DNA of 49,484 nucleotides from Planctomycetaceae bacterium. Its GTDB lineage: Bacteria > Planctomycetota > Planctomycetia > Pirellulales > Pirellulaceae. The notes beneath the pieces are model-generated. The model saw only the letters and a list, made by a program, of their open reading frames with translations, did no database searches and was not told the DNA's origin. Location: positions 1-49,484 of the forward strand of contig JACKHN010000041.1 of assembly GCA_020638975.1 (NCBI GenBank), read 5' to 3'. Each line of letters starts with the position of its first letter. Positions within the stretch are counted from its first letter, which is position 1. The position numbers and the translations under genes are program-made. Shown in pieces: positions 25,756 to 34,055 of this stretch.

Positions 25756-25817
25756 GGTTGGACGCTTCGTCCGACCGAGAAGCCGTTTGAAGCCTTGTAC
25801 GGACGAGGTGTCCATCC
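25756..25817. repeat. Palindromic repeat, GGTTGGACGCTTCGTCCG type
   Basis: Imperfect 18-bp inverted arms (25756-25773 and 25800-25817; three mismatches by eye) with a 26-bp loop, in the 295-bp divergent gap between the PSD1 cytochrome (25649, -) and the NHL-repeat protein (25945, +). The left arm is itself partly palindromic (GGACGCTTCGTCC). A perfect 10-bp palindrome GTGATATCAC lies just before it at 25741-25750. I see no confident promoter in the gap. Confidence 0.65.
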
Positions 25818-25944
25818 CACGGGTTTTTCCAACGCTACCACGTCCGGATTCTGGTGCCGCGTTACCGCTTAGGGTAATCTGGAGAACACCTTACCTCCTT
25901 CGATCCTCGAGCCCTTGTCTCTTGCAACTTCCGCGAGCCACACC

Positions 25945-27024
25945 ATGCGATTGATTCTCTTTGGTTTTTTCTGCCTGTTTCTTTGCCAAGCTGCATCTGC
26001 GGCGACGATCGACACGGTCGCCGGAACGGGCCGCCCGGACAACAACGGAGCTGCGGGCAATGCCCTGAAAACAAACGTTGGCCAACCGTTCGGTGTCGAA
26101 GTGGGTCCTGGCGGTGCGTTATACATCACCGAAGTGCAAAACCATCGCGTGATGCGTGTCGATCTGAAATCCGGCGATCTCACGACGGTTGCCGGCTGCG
26201 GACGCAAGGGTTACGCGGGTGATGGTGGCAAAGCCACCGAAGCCGAATTGAACGAGCCCTACGAAGTGCGTTTCGATAAGCAGGGGAACATGTTCTTTGT
26301 CGAGATGCAGAACCACATCATTCGTCGGGTGGATGCCAAGTCAGGAATCATCAGCACAATCGCTGGGACGGGCAAGGCTGGTTATGGCGGCGATGGCGGA
26401 CCGGCGCTGAACGCCCAGTTCAATCGACCGCACAGCATCGCCTTGGATCATCAAGGTGGTTTGTACGTTGCGGACATTGGCAATCATCGCATCCGGCGGA
26501 TCGATTTGGAAACGGGGATCGTCGATTCGATCGCAGGCAACGGCGGCAAGCAAGCACCGCAAGCGGGTCAAACGGCAAAAGGCAACTCGGTCGTCGGGCC
26601 GCGCGCCTTATTTATCGATGGCGATACGATGTGGGTCGCACTGCGTGAAGGCCACTCGGTCTGGACCCTATCTTTCGCCTCGGGCAAGTGGAGTCACGTC
26701 GCTGGGACAGGCAAGCAAGGTTTTAGCGGCGACGGTGGACCGGCTGCGATGGCGACTTTCAATGGCCCCAAGGGAATCGCTGTTGGTCCCGATCAGCATG
26801 TCTATGTCGTCGACACGGAGAACCAAGTGATTCGCAAGATCGACACGAAGTCGAAGGAGATCTCAACCGTCGCGGGCGTCGGACCCGAACATCGCGGCGG
26901 CACCGGCGACGGCGGACCAGCGACGCAGGCTCAAATGGATCGCCCGCACGGCATTTGCGTCGGCCCGGAGGGAACCATCTATATCGGTGATACGAACAAC
27001 CATCGCGTGCGGCGAGTAAAGTGA
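25945..27024 (+). CDS. Secreted NHL-repeat beta-propeller protein
   Basis: 359-aa protein starting with a signal peptide (MRLILFGFFCLFLCQAASA) at ATG 25945. The rest is a repeat array of the NHL type. Each blade carries TVAGTG..G..GDGGPA..A.F..P.GIAVDP.G.LYVAD..NH.IR.ID, for example IAGTGKAGYGGDGGPALNAQ and LYVADIGNHRIRRIDLETG. I count about six blades, enough for a closed propeller, so the protein is probably complete. Such proteins are secreted or periplasmic binding modules; no catalytic motif is visible. It is transcribed divergently from the cytochrome gene upstream and convergently with the PQQ-propeller gene downstream (53 bp between stops), so it is probably a single-gene unit. Confidence 0.9.
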   Translation: MRLILFGFFCLFLCQAASAATIDTVAGTGRPDNNGAAGNALKTNVGQPFGVEVGPGGALYITEVQNHRVMRVDLKSGDLTTVAGCGRKGYAGDGGKATEAELNEPYEVRFDKQGNMFFVEMQNHIIRRVDAKSGIISTIAGTGKAGYGGDGGPALNAQFNRPHSIALDHQGGLYVADIGNHRIRRIDLETGIVDSIAGNGGKQAPQAGQTAKGNSVVGPRALFIDGDTMWVALREGHSVWTLSFASGKWSHVAGTGKQGFSGDGGPAAMATFNGPKGIAVGPDQHVYVVDTENQVIRKIDTKSKEISTVAGVGPEHRGGTGDGGPATQAQMDRPHGICVGPEGTIYIGDTNNHRVRRVK

Positions 27025-27077
27025 TTCTGCAAAATGCCTTCGACGAGTGCGGAAGCATTGTTGGAGATACTATCGAC

Positions 27078-29882
27078 TCACGACTTCTCGCGAATCAGTT
27101 CAACTCCGCTTAGCAAAGTGCGGCCTTCGATCGTTTCCAACTCGAAACGAAGATCGGTGCCGTTGGTTGTTCCATGAATTTCTTTGACGAGAGAACGCAA
27201 TGATCCGCCAGCTGCCTCGCTGATGTCGAGGCTTGGGATCACCAGCTGCTCGCCAACTGTGACGTTCAACTTGCGTCTGCGCAAGCCATCACTACGTTCC
27301 GCAAAATGCAATCGAATCGAGTAACTGCCGGGCTTCAACCCGCCGATTGTGATAGCAGACGCTCCTTCAACTCCAGATGCTGCGACCCAAGGCCAACCAT
27401 CGCCGCCGCGCATCCAGACAGAGTGCTGGTAGAAGTACTCCGCCGTTTCGGGCTCGACCGTCACTTGAACTGCGGGCGAAGTTCCACCGCGACTCGGATA
27501 CTCGAGCCACAGAGTTCCTTCCGGTGTCATGCGATCGCCCGGCGCGCCGAAGTTGATCCCGACGCGTTCAATATTCTCGTTGCTTCCCGGTCCCCAAGAA
27601 GCCCATTGCTCGTGCTCGGGCGGCATGTTTACCATCGCCAATCCCGCCGGGAGCGGATAGCTGCACGTGCATCCTTCGTAAAAGTAGGGCACATTCAGAA
27701 TGCCGCAGGCGGGAATGATGCTGTTCGTGCAGCCGGAACGCGGGCCGCTGATGTTGCAGACGCCGCTTTCCAGACGCTTGTCATAGAACGCTGGCGTGCC
27801 GCTGCGCATGGTGAAGAAGTTGCCGTAGTCGACGCCGCCATCGCAACCGTAACTCTTCGGAATCGTGCGAGCTTCCGTTTCGCCGGTTAACGGATTGATG
27901 CGGTCGCCAATGATCGGCTGCTTCGGTTTCCAGGCGTCCAATTGCGTGGGGGGCCGATACTGCGACGGCTGCGCACCCGTGGCGTCTCGCGCGGGCAAGT
28001 GTACCTGTGATAAAATCGCTTCCCCCGGTTCGATCACGCGCCCCGTGAAGACATCGGAGACGACGGGCGGCAGCAGATCGTAGGGTGGCATGCGTCCTGT
28101 CCGATGTTTCTCCATCCAGTCTTTCGGCAGCGATATCATGACACCATCGACAAACCAAGGCTGGGGTGATCGCTTGAAATGGCCCAACGCATCATCGAAC
28201 CAAAGCACACCCAGCGGAGCCCGCACGTGTTCGTCGGGGCTCGTCCAGCCGCCGACGTAGTTCACAGCTCCCTGGAGACCGCCAACGCGACGAATAACAC
28301 TGTAAGCACCTTGTCGCTCGATCGAATACACCTTGTTCTCATCTTTTGTGATCGCGCTGGCGAGCGATGCATGTGCGACCGCCGAGCACGATAGTATCGA
28401 CGTGCCGCCGTAAGGACGCAGCGAATCCAAACTGGCTAGGTCATCAGCCGCACGGCTTGCAAGTGCATCAGCGACCGAAACTGAATCCGCAATCTCGAAA
28501 CTCGCCATATAGAGCGGAAGCTGAATGGTCGTTGGATCAGCAACAAGTAATGATACTCGCTGCCCCTGAAGACGATGTTGGTCAAGCAGACGGCGCCACG
28601 TAACCACTCGCTCAGCGTCCGACTCGATCACGATAAAGTCTAATTCCGTATGATTTACGAGTTGCATGAGCCACTCAAAACTTCGCACGCCGCGAATGAT
28701 GGCGTAGCCTCGATGTGCAGCTGCCAATTTGACGATCGGTTCTACGCGATCCGTAAGTGGCAACGAAGCTTTGGCAATTGGCATTTCCTCACGTGGATAG
28801 ATAATCGCCTCGCGATCTGGTTTCGAACCGAAACAGTAGACATTTCCCTCAAGGTTCACAGCGAACAGCTTTCCGTCGGCCGCGATGACGCTCGTGACCT
28901 CCCCTTCCACATCTGCGACGTCAGCGAATCGAAGCGTCCTGTCGCCAAGTTTGATCGTCGTGCGAGCGCCCTCAACACCGCGACCGACGTAAGTCTTGTC
29001 TTCGTGCAGATCGCTGTTCATCTCCTTGTCAAGTTTCACCTCGCCGCGACGAATATCGGCCGAGGCGAAATAGCTGCCTGGCAATCGGCCGGGCGCGGGC
29101 AATTCGAACTCCTTAAGCTTCCCGTTCGCCAGATCAAACGTCGCAGGATAAGCCTGTCCACAAGGGACAACTAAATCGTCTCCGTTCACGACCAAGTAGC
29201 CTTGCGGCGTCACACCGCCGAACGCTTCCGCACCATGTGGATGTACTCCGTAGACATGGCCGCTTTCGTCGTTTCGCCAAATCACTTCGCCCGTCGCGGC
29301 GTCGACGCAATAGACGAAGACGCCTTCGAAACTCCAGACACCCGCGGCGAAGTACAGCTTGCCGTCCTGCAACGCGAGTCCGCCGCGGACGGGCCATAAC
29401 GAAATCAGTCGACCGTTGCCCAGCACTCTGCGATTGGAAGGGACTGCTTTCAGCTTCCATTGCAGCGTGCCATCGACTGCGTTCAGACAATACACATGCC
29501 CATCGTCCGAACCCACGAACACTCGTTCTTGCCAAGCGACGGGTGCAAAGCGAACAGGTCCTTCGGTGTAGAACTTCCAACGCTCGCGACCGGTCTCCGT
29601 ATCGTAGGCCGTCACGCTGTCATTGAAAGATGATCCGATGAACATTGACTTGCCCAACACGACCGGCTCGTAGCAGGCATCAAATTGCAATCGCTTCGTG
29701 CGGAATGCCGGCTTCAGCTTTGGGAGTTCACGCACCCACAACGGATGTAGATCGTTTGGCAGTTCTTCGTGACTTTCGGCACTTCGAGCAGCATCGCGCC
29801 GCCACATTGGCCAGTCGTCCGCAGACGCGAGGTTTGCTGCAAGGAGAAGAAACGGAAACACAACGTAGGCAAAGTGTCGCAT
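27078..29882 (-). CDS. PQQ-like beta-propeller protein with malectin-like C-terminus
   Basis: 934-aa exported protein; the ATG at 29882 starts MRHFAYVVFPFLLLAANLAS, a signal peptide. The N-terminal 350 residues form a PQQ/BamB-like propeller: DWPMWRRDAARSAES, VTAYDTETGRERWKFYTEGPVR, VYCLNAVDGTLQWKL and VYCVDAATGEVIWRN. A middle part (about 390-520) resembles a Rossmann-type methyltransferase fold, with VKLAAAHRGYAIIRG, but lacks clear catalytic residues. A cysteine-rich stretch of six Cys within about 55 residues (SGVCNISGPRSGCTNSIIPACG...GCTCSYPLP) follows. The last 150 residues (INFGAPGDRMTPEGTLWLEYP ... GSYSIRLHFAERSDG) look malectin-like and could bind carbohydrate. This multi-part arrangement is common in planctomycetes; function is unknown. 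Confidence 0.85.
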   Translation of the reverse strand: MRHFAYVVFPFLLLAANLASADDWPMWRRDAARSAESHEELPNDLHPLWVRELPKLKPAFRTKRLQFDACYEPVVLGKSMFIGSSFNDSVTAYDTETGRERWKFYTEGPVRFAPVAWQERVFVGSDDGHVYCLNAVDGTLQWKLKAVPSNRRVLGNGRLISLWPVRGGLALQDGKLYFAAGVWSFEGVFVYCVDAATGEVIWRNDESGHVYGVHPHGAEAFGGVTPQGYLVVNGDDLVVPCGQAYPATFDLANGKLKEFELPAPGRLPGSYFASADIRRGEVKLDKEMNSDLHEDKTYVGRGVEGARTTIKLGDRTLRFADVADVEGEVTSVIAADGKLFAVNLEGNVYCFGSKPDREAIIYPREEMPIAKASLPLTDRVEPIVKLAAAHRGYAIIRGVRSFEWLMQLVNHTELDFIVIESDAERVVTWRRLLDQHRLQGQRVSLLVADPTTIQLPLYMASFEIADSVSVADALASRAADDLASLDSLRPYGGTSILSCSAVAHASLASAITKDENKVYSIERQGAYSVIRRVGGLQGAVNYVGGWTSPDEHVRAPLGVLWFDDALGHFKRSPQPWFVDGVMISLPKDWMEKHRTGRMPPYDLLPPVVSDVFTGRVIEPGEAILSQVHLPARDATGAQPSQYRPPTQLDAWKPKQPIIGDRINPLTGETEARTIPKSYGCDGGVDYGNFFTMRSGTPAFYDKRLESGVCNISGPRSGCTNSIIPACGILNVPYFYEGCTCSYPLPAGLAMVNMPPEHEQWASWGPGSNENIERVGINFGAPGDRMTPEGTLWLEYPSRGGTSPAVQVTVEPETAEYFYQHSVWMRGGDGWPWVAASGVEGASAITIGGLKPGSYSIRLHFAERSDGLRRRKLNVTVGEQLVIPSLDISEAAGGSLRSLVKEIHGTTNGTDLRFELETIEGRTLLSGVELIREKS

Positions 29883-29973
29883 GAGGTTGCTCGGCAAGGA
29901 GTGCGGGGAGTCCGTCGGCAAGGGTCCCATTCTTGCTCACCGCGACTCACGTGGCAACCAAGCTCGTGTCGTG

Positions 29974-30073
29974 GTAGTGGTAAAGTTTGCGATTCCTGAA
30001 AGTAGGACGACCACTTTTGGCCGACTTTTTTTCGGGCAGGAGTGTCCGACTTACGGCAAACTGTACCACCACC
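29974..30073 (+). mobile_element. 100-bp cloverleaf-like repeat, copy 1
   Basis: Terminal inverted repeats of about 17 bp (GTAGTGGTAAAGTTTGC ... GCAAACTGTACCACCAC) enclose two internal hairpins: GACGACCA/TGGCCGAC (30006-30025) and TTCGGGCA/TGTCCGAC (30031-30050). Flanking 9-mers CGTGTCGTG (29965-29973) and CGGGTCGTT (30074-30082) agree at 7 of 9 positions, as expected of an old target-site duplication. The right end abuts the smpB stop codon. Two more copies are at 30660-30759 and 38760-38858. Confidence 0.8.
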
Positions 30074-30080
30074 CGGGTCG

Positions 30081-30572
30081 TTAGCGGCGTCGCATCGCCC
30101 GCTCGATCTCGCGTTTCATGTCCGCTTTCTTCAGCGACTGACGCTTGTCGTGCAATTGTTTGCCTTTACACAGCCCCATCAAGACTTTCGCGATTCCACG
30201 CTCGTTGAAGTACATCTTCAATGGAACCAGGGTCAGGCCCTTTTCGTGAGCTTTGTTGCCGAACTTGCGTAGCTCTTGCCCTCGGAGCAGGAGTTTGCGA
30301 GGGCGCTTCGGCTCGTGATTCCACAGCGTGGCGTTGGCGTATTCCTGGATGTCAGCTCCGACCAGCCACATCTCGCCGTCCTTCATCCGACCGTACGATT
30401 CATCTAGCGACAGTTTGCCGTTCCGCAAGCTCTTGACCTCACTGCCAACGAGCGCGATGCCGCACTCCAGGGTCTCGAGCACCAAGTAATTGTGTCGAGC
30501 CTTGCGGTTCTCGGAGATCGGTCGCTCGCCTTTGTTCGGCGTGGCTTTATCGCTCTTTGTCTTCTTGGCCAT
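30081..30572 (-). CDS. smpB: SsrA-binding protein SmpB
   Basis: 163-aa SmpB, the partner of tmRNA in trans-translation, which rescues stalled ribosomes. The ATG at 30572 gives MAKKTKSDK, then the family core: ENRKARHNYLVLETLECGIALVGSEVKSLR, SYGRMKDGEMWLVGADIQEY, PKRPRKLLLR and LTLVPLKMYFNERGIAKVLMGLCKGKQLHDKRQ, finishing in the basic tail KREIERAMRRR that enters the mRNA channel. Length is normal. The tmRNA gene (ssrA) is not recognisable in this window. The stop codon coincides with the edge of a 100-bp repeat, which appears to have inserted into or at the very last codon without damaging the tail. It is divergent from lipA. Confidence 0.97.
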   Translation of the reverse strand: MAKKTKSDKATPNKGERPISENRKARHNYLVLETLECGIALVGSEVKSLRNGKLSLDESYGRMKDGEMWLVGADIQEYANATLWNHEPKRPRKLLLRGQELRKFGNKAHEKGLTLVPLKMYFNERGIAKVLMGLCKGKQLHDKRQSLKKADMKREIERAMRRR

Positions 30573-30659
30573 GAGAAAGTCGAGGTAGCATCGGTAGCAA
30601 GCGGTAAACTGTATCAACTACAGCTATAACGGATATTTTGCGATGCGGCTAGTTGTCGG

Positions 30660-30759
30660 GTAGTGGCACAGTTTGCCGTAAGTCGGGCACTCCTGCCCGA
30701 CGAGAAGACGGCCAAGAGTGGCCGTCCTACTTTCAGAAATCTCAAACTGTGGCCCTACC
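30660..30759 (-). mobile_element. 100-bp cloverleaf-like repeat, copy 2
   Basis: Inverted orientation relative to the other copies. The terminal repeats are GTAGTGGCACAGTTTG and CAAACTGTGGCCCTACC; the internal hairpins are both perfect 8-bp stems with 4-base loops (30682-30701 and 30707-30726). The element is flanked by an exact 9-bp direct repeat AGTTGTCGG at 30651-30659 and 30760-30768. It lies in the 373-bp divergent smpB-lipA intergenic region (30573-30945). The perfect duplication and stems make it the youngest-looking copy. I see no other clear feature in that region. Confidence 0.88.
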
Positions 30760-30945
30760 AGTTGTCGGAACTAGCGATTATCTGGTCAAACGCCGCCTCG
30801 CCCTGCGGTATCAACTCGTTAGAATGTCATTGTTGATCGCTTATGACGCTGACACTTCCCGTACGAAGGCGTATCGAGGCCGTCGCGGTATTCAAGTCGT
30901 TGATCGACGGGTTGAACGACCTAACTTGGATGGAACAAACGCCCT

Positions 30946-31848
30946 GTGACCCAGTCGCCCACACTTGTTGAATTGCCAATCGTTTCGTCCGAACCACCGC
31001 GACGCTTGCCATCGTGGTTGCGCCGCGAGATCCCGCGAGGCAACGCCAATCACTTTACCGCCAATCTCTTAGAAGAGTTGCGACTAGAAACGGTTTGCGA
31101 CAACGCCCGCTGTCCGAATCGTATGGAGTGTTATTCGCAGAAGACGGCCACGTTCATGATCCTCGGCAATGTTTGTACGCGTCCTTGTGGCTTTTGCGCC
31201 GTCTCACGCGGTCGACCGGAAGCGTTGGAGGACGACGAACCGGCGCGAGTTGCGGAAGCGGCACATCGAATGGGGCTGAAGCACGTTGTCATTACGTCGG
31301 TGACCCGCGATGATCTCGACGATGGTGGTGCCGATCATTTCTATCGTTGCGTGCTGGCGGTGCGCGAGCGGACCGGAGCGGCCGTCGAGGTGCTGACGCC
31401 TGATTTCCTCAACGACTACGCGGCGCTTGATCGCGTCGTGGAAGCGGCTCCCGAAGTCTTTAATCACAACACGGAAACGGTCCCGCGACTGTATCGCCCT
31501 GTTCGTGGGCCAAAGTCCGATTATCGCTGGACTCTCGAATTATTGAGACACGTAAAACAAAAGAATCCAGAGATCAAGACGAAGAGCGGGTTGATGCTGG
31601 GGCTTGGCGAAACTCGCGAAGAAGTTCTCGACGTGCTGGCGGACCTGCTTGATGCCGGGTGCGATTTCCTGACGCTTGGCCAGTATCTTCAGCCGTCGCT
31701 CAAGCATTTGCCGGTTGTCGAATACATAACGCCCGACGAATTCAATGAACTCGGCGAATTGGCCCAGAAGATGGGATTCAAGCGGGTGGCCAGCGGCCCG
31801 TTCGTCCGCAGCAGCTACCACGCCCGCGACATGGCCGAGGCTTTTTAG
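30946..31848 (+). CDS. lipA: Lipoyl synthase
   Basis: 300-aa radical-SAM lipoyl synthase, which inserts two sulfurs into protein-bound octanoate to make the lipoyl cofactor of pyruvate and 2-oxoglutarate dehydrogenases and the glycine cleavage system. The auxiliary cluster ligands are C51-x4-C56-x5-C62 (CDNARCPNRMEC), the radical-SAM cluster ligands C77-x3-C81-x2-C84 (CTRPCGFC), and the C-terminal R288-S-S-Y motif supplies the serine ligand. FNHNTETVPRLYRPVRG and KSGLMLGLGE are typical. The start is GTG at 30946; no ribosome site is apparent. lipB is not adjacent in this window. The upstream region carries repeat copy 2. Length matches the family. Confidence 0.97.
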   Translation: MTQSPTLVELPIVSSEPPRRLPSWLRREIPRGNANHFTANLLEELRLETVCDNARCPNRMECYSQKTATFMILGNVCTRPCGFCAVSRGRPEALEDDEPARVAEAAHRMGLKHVVITSVTRDDLDDGGADHFYRCVLAVRERTGAAVEVLTPDFLNDYAALDRVVEAAPEVFNHNTETVPRLYRPVRGPKSDYRWTLELLRHVKQKNPEIKTKSGLMLGLGETREEVLDVLADLLDAGCDFLTLGQYLQPSLKHLPVVEYITPDEFNELGELAQKMGFKRVASGPFVRSSYHARDMAEAF

Positions 31849-32048
31849 GCCCCCGTGGGAATAGATCGCCTCAGTCGAGGGTCACGACTATCAATCCCAC
31901 CCGGTTGCGTCATATCGCCTCGGTTAGGACAATAGACTTTGCAGATATGTAAGCTACTTCACGCCCTTTGTGACCCCGCGGCCCTTAGCATGAGATGTAC
32001 TTGCTGAGCCCAAGGTCTGATGACAATCCGGAATAGGAGTTTTGAACT

Positions 32049-32726
32049 ATGAAGAATCGAATGCTGTTTGCTGCCATCACGTTGGTGGCGGTTGCTGTTT
32101 GGGGATGTGCCAAGCCTGCTGCACCACCTGTTGCCAGTTCGACGAATACGACTGACGCTCACGATCATGGCGATCACGATCACGGCGACCATGAGGGCCA
32201 CGATCACGATGGTCACGACCACGAAGGCCATGATCATGACGATCACGCGTCCGCTGAAACGACACCCGTCTCGCTGATGTATTGCGGCAGCTGTGGCCAT
32301 AGCTTCGGCAAGGGTTCCGAGCACAAGTGCGACGGCGATCACGCCAAGTGTGAAGCCTGCGGCTTGCACAAAGGATCAGAACTTTGTTGCAAGGTCGACG
32401 GCGACTTCGCAGGCAAGGCACTTTGTGGTGCGTGCGGCCAGATCGCTGGAACCGAAGCATGCTGCAAGGAAGGCGCGGAAGTCTGTGCAAGTTGCAGCTT
32501 GCACAAGGGTTCGCCCTTGTGCTGCAAGCTAGGTGACAAAGCTGCCGCACCGGCTGAAGAAGCCGCTGCACCTGCCGCCGAAGCCAAGCCCGCCGAAGCC
32601 AAGCCCGCTGAAGCACCTGCCGCTGAAGCCAAGCCCGCCGAAGCGGCTCCAGCTGTCGAGAAGGCCGCTGAAGAGGCTGCGCCTGCGGTCGAAGCAGCAC
32701 CCGCGGAACCTGCCCCCGCCAATTAA
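32049..32726 (+). CDS. Cys/His-rich lipoprotein, putative metal-binding
   Basis: 225-aa protein of no family I recognise. A short hydrophobic signal leads to a lipobox-like VWGC (C20), so it is probably lipidated and exported. Residues 38-66 are an Asp/His/Gly tract with 12 His, many as HDH. Residues 79-159 hold 15 Cys, including three tandem 14-residue units of pattern C-x2-C-x8-CC at 101-114, 126-139 and 146-159 (CEACGLHKGSELCC, CGACGQIAGTEACC, CASCSLHKGSPLCC), with a degenerate first unit (CGSCG...C). The last 60 residues are Ala/Pro/Glu/Lys repeats of the A-E-A-K-P type, a flexible linker. An AGGAG nine bases before the ATG and a strong terminator after the stop suggest a single, well expressed gene. 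Metal sequestration or sensing is inferred only from composition. Confidence 0.8.
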   Translation: MKNRMLFAAITLVAVAVWGCAKPAAPPVASSTNTTDAHDHGDHDHGDHEGHDHDGHDHEGHDHDDHASAETTPVSLMYCGSCGHSFGKGSEHKCDGDHAKCEACGLHKGSELCCKVDGDFAGKALCGACGQIAGTEACCKEGAEVCASCSLHKGSPLCCKLGDKAAAPAEEAAAPAAEAKPAEAKPAEAPAAEAKPAEAAPAVEKAAEEAAPAVEAAPAEPAPAN

Positions 32727-32765
32727 GGCGAAGGTGAAACTAACGAAACTCGAAGTTGAACTTAA

Positions 32766-32809
32766 ACGCAAGCCTCGAAGTCACGCGACTGCGAGGCTTG
32801 CGTCTTTTT
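32766..32809 (+). terminator. Rho-independent terminator
   Basis: A perfect 12-bp stem (ACGCAAGCCTCG with CGAGGCTTGCGT) contains a second small stem AGTC/GACT with an ACGC loop and is followed by CTTTTTA. It lies 39 bp after the lipoprotein stop codon. No other strong feature is visible in the remainder of the gap to 32998. Confidence 0.9.
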
Positions 32810-32998
32810 ATACCTGCGGATCACTCCGATTGCTCCCCGTGATTTGCTCGGTACCTTGCCGGGGATTCCAGAGTGTTTTCGTAAAAAACTCCGTAACTTC
32901 TGTTGCTGCGATGGGGTTGACGATAGAATGTCAGAACTTCAGTTTTTTCTGACTGAAGCGTTTGGCTTACATCTTTTCTTCTTACCATCGAGGCACAT

Positions 32999-33982
32999 AT
33001 GACCAATAACTATCCGAGACATCGCGGCTTCACGCTCGTGGAGTTGCTCGTCGTGATCGCCATTATCGGAATTCTGGTTGCGCTCTTACTCCCGGCCGTT
33101 CAGGCAGCTCGCGAGGCAGCCCGCCGCATGAGTTGCCAGAACAATATGAAGCAGTTGGGCTTGGCCCTGCACAACTTCCATGACATCTACAAGCACTTTC
33201 CAGCGGGTGCGGAAGAAGACGTCCTGCCGAAGCCGAACCCTACAGGCAGTACCACCTACTTTCGTGGCACATCGTGGATCGTGTACATCCTGCCGCAAAT
33301 GGAGCAGCAGGCAGTTTATGACCAATATGACTTTACTCAGGCATACAACTCTGTCGCCAATGGCGGGACGGTTGCGCCGACCGTTATCCCCGGAATCTTT
33401 TGCCCATCAGGCCCGGGACCACAGGTCTACAAAGACCCGAACACAAATCTAACGACCGCTGTAACGACGCACTATTACGGCGTGATGGGCCCGTCCAGTC
33501 GCGCCAATCCCTCGCCGAATACTTTGGGGACCGTCACCTACAATTACGTGGTCGGTAATCCGACGGTTAATGGGGCGTATGCGACAGACGGAATGCTTGG
33601 CCAATACCGTGACAGCCCAGGCAGCGTAACAACTAAGCACTTTTCGAGTTTTGCCGAAGTCCTGGACGGCACCTCGAACACACTGATGGTAGCCGAGCGA
33701 TCGATGTTCCTACCGCCCGGCCAGGCAAATGATTACCGTAGCTGGACCCGCGGCAATAGTGGCGGATCGGGCGCAACGAAGAATGTTACCTATCCGATTA
33801 ACTCCACGTTCTACAGTGGTGGCAATAACTTTAACGACATTAGTTTTGGCTCGAACCACCCTGGTGGTTGCCAATTCGTCCTGGGCGATGGTAGTGTCCG
33901 ATTCATCGGCGAAACTATCGATCTGGCGGTGTATAAATGCGTCGCCAGCATGAGACATGGTGAAGTTGCATCTCTGGAGTAG
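32999..33982 (+). CDS. DUF1559 prepilin-like protein
   Basis: 327-aa protein with a type II secretion/type IV prepilin signal: basic leader RHRG, cleavage before F11, then FTLVELLVVIAIIGILVALLLP with the E5 of the mature protein. It is followed by AVQAAREAARRMSCQNNMKQLGLALHNFHD, the DUF1559 hallmark (SBP_bac_10-like domain), and ends in HPGGCQFVLGDGSVRFIGETID, the family's closing motif. Planctomycetes encode dozens of these; they are thought to be pseudopilins or surface proteins. A GAGG six bases before the ATG is a good ribosome site. A terminator follows at 34005-34042, then a small lipoprotein gene, the usual downstream partner. Target of the pseudopilus is unknown. Confidence 0.95.
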   Translation: MTNNYPRHRGFTLVELLVVIAIIGILVALLLPAVQAAREAARRMSCQNNMKQLGLALHNFHDIYKHFPAGAEEDVLPKPNPTGSTTYFRGTSWIVYILPQMEQQAVYDQYDFTQAYNSVANGGTVAPTVIPGIFCPSGPGPQVYKDPNTNLTTAVTTHYYGVMGPSSRANPSPNTLGTVTYNYVVGNPTVNGAYATDGMLGQYRDSPGSVTTKHFSSFAEVLDGTSNTLMVAERSMFLPPGQANDYRSWTRGNSGGSGATKNVTYPINSTFYSGGNNFNDISFGSNHPGGCQFVLGDGSVRFIGETIDLAVYKCVASMRHGEVASLE

Positions 33983-34004
33983 CAGTGACAAAACCTTTCA
34001 CGTT

Positions 34005-34042
34005 GCCACTCCGACCCAACTAGGTCGGAGGCGGCTTTTTTT
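34005..34042 (+). terminator. Rho-independent terminator
   Basis: Stem CTCCGACC/GGTCGGAG with loop CAACTA (34009-34030), extended by GCC/GGC with a small bulge and followed by seven T. It falls between the DUF1559 gene and the small lipoprotein gene, which may partly uncouple the two. Confidence 0.85.
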
Positions 34043-34055
34043 AACTTGGCGTTAA

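Noticed and set aside
30603..30621. GGTAAACTGTATCAACTAC resembling the right end of the 100-bp repeat
   Set aside because: Similar to the terminal repeat of copy 2, 40 bp away, but there is no matching second end or internal hairpin; at most a remnant.
30653..30949. 98-aa frame beginning SGSGTVCRKSGTPARRE
   Set aside because: The peptide is the translation of the 100-bp repeat; the same C-R-K-S-G-T-P-A-R string appears in a minus-strand frame at 38718-39092 over copy 3. It is a repeat artefact, not a gene.
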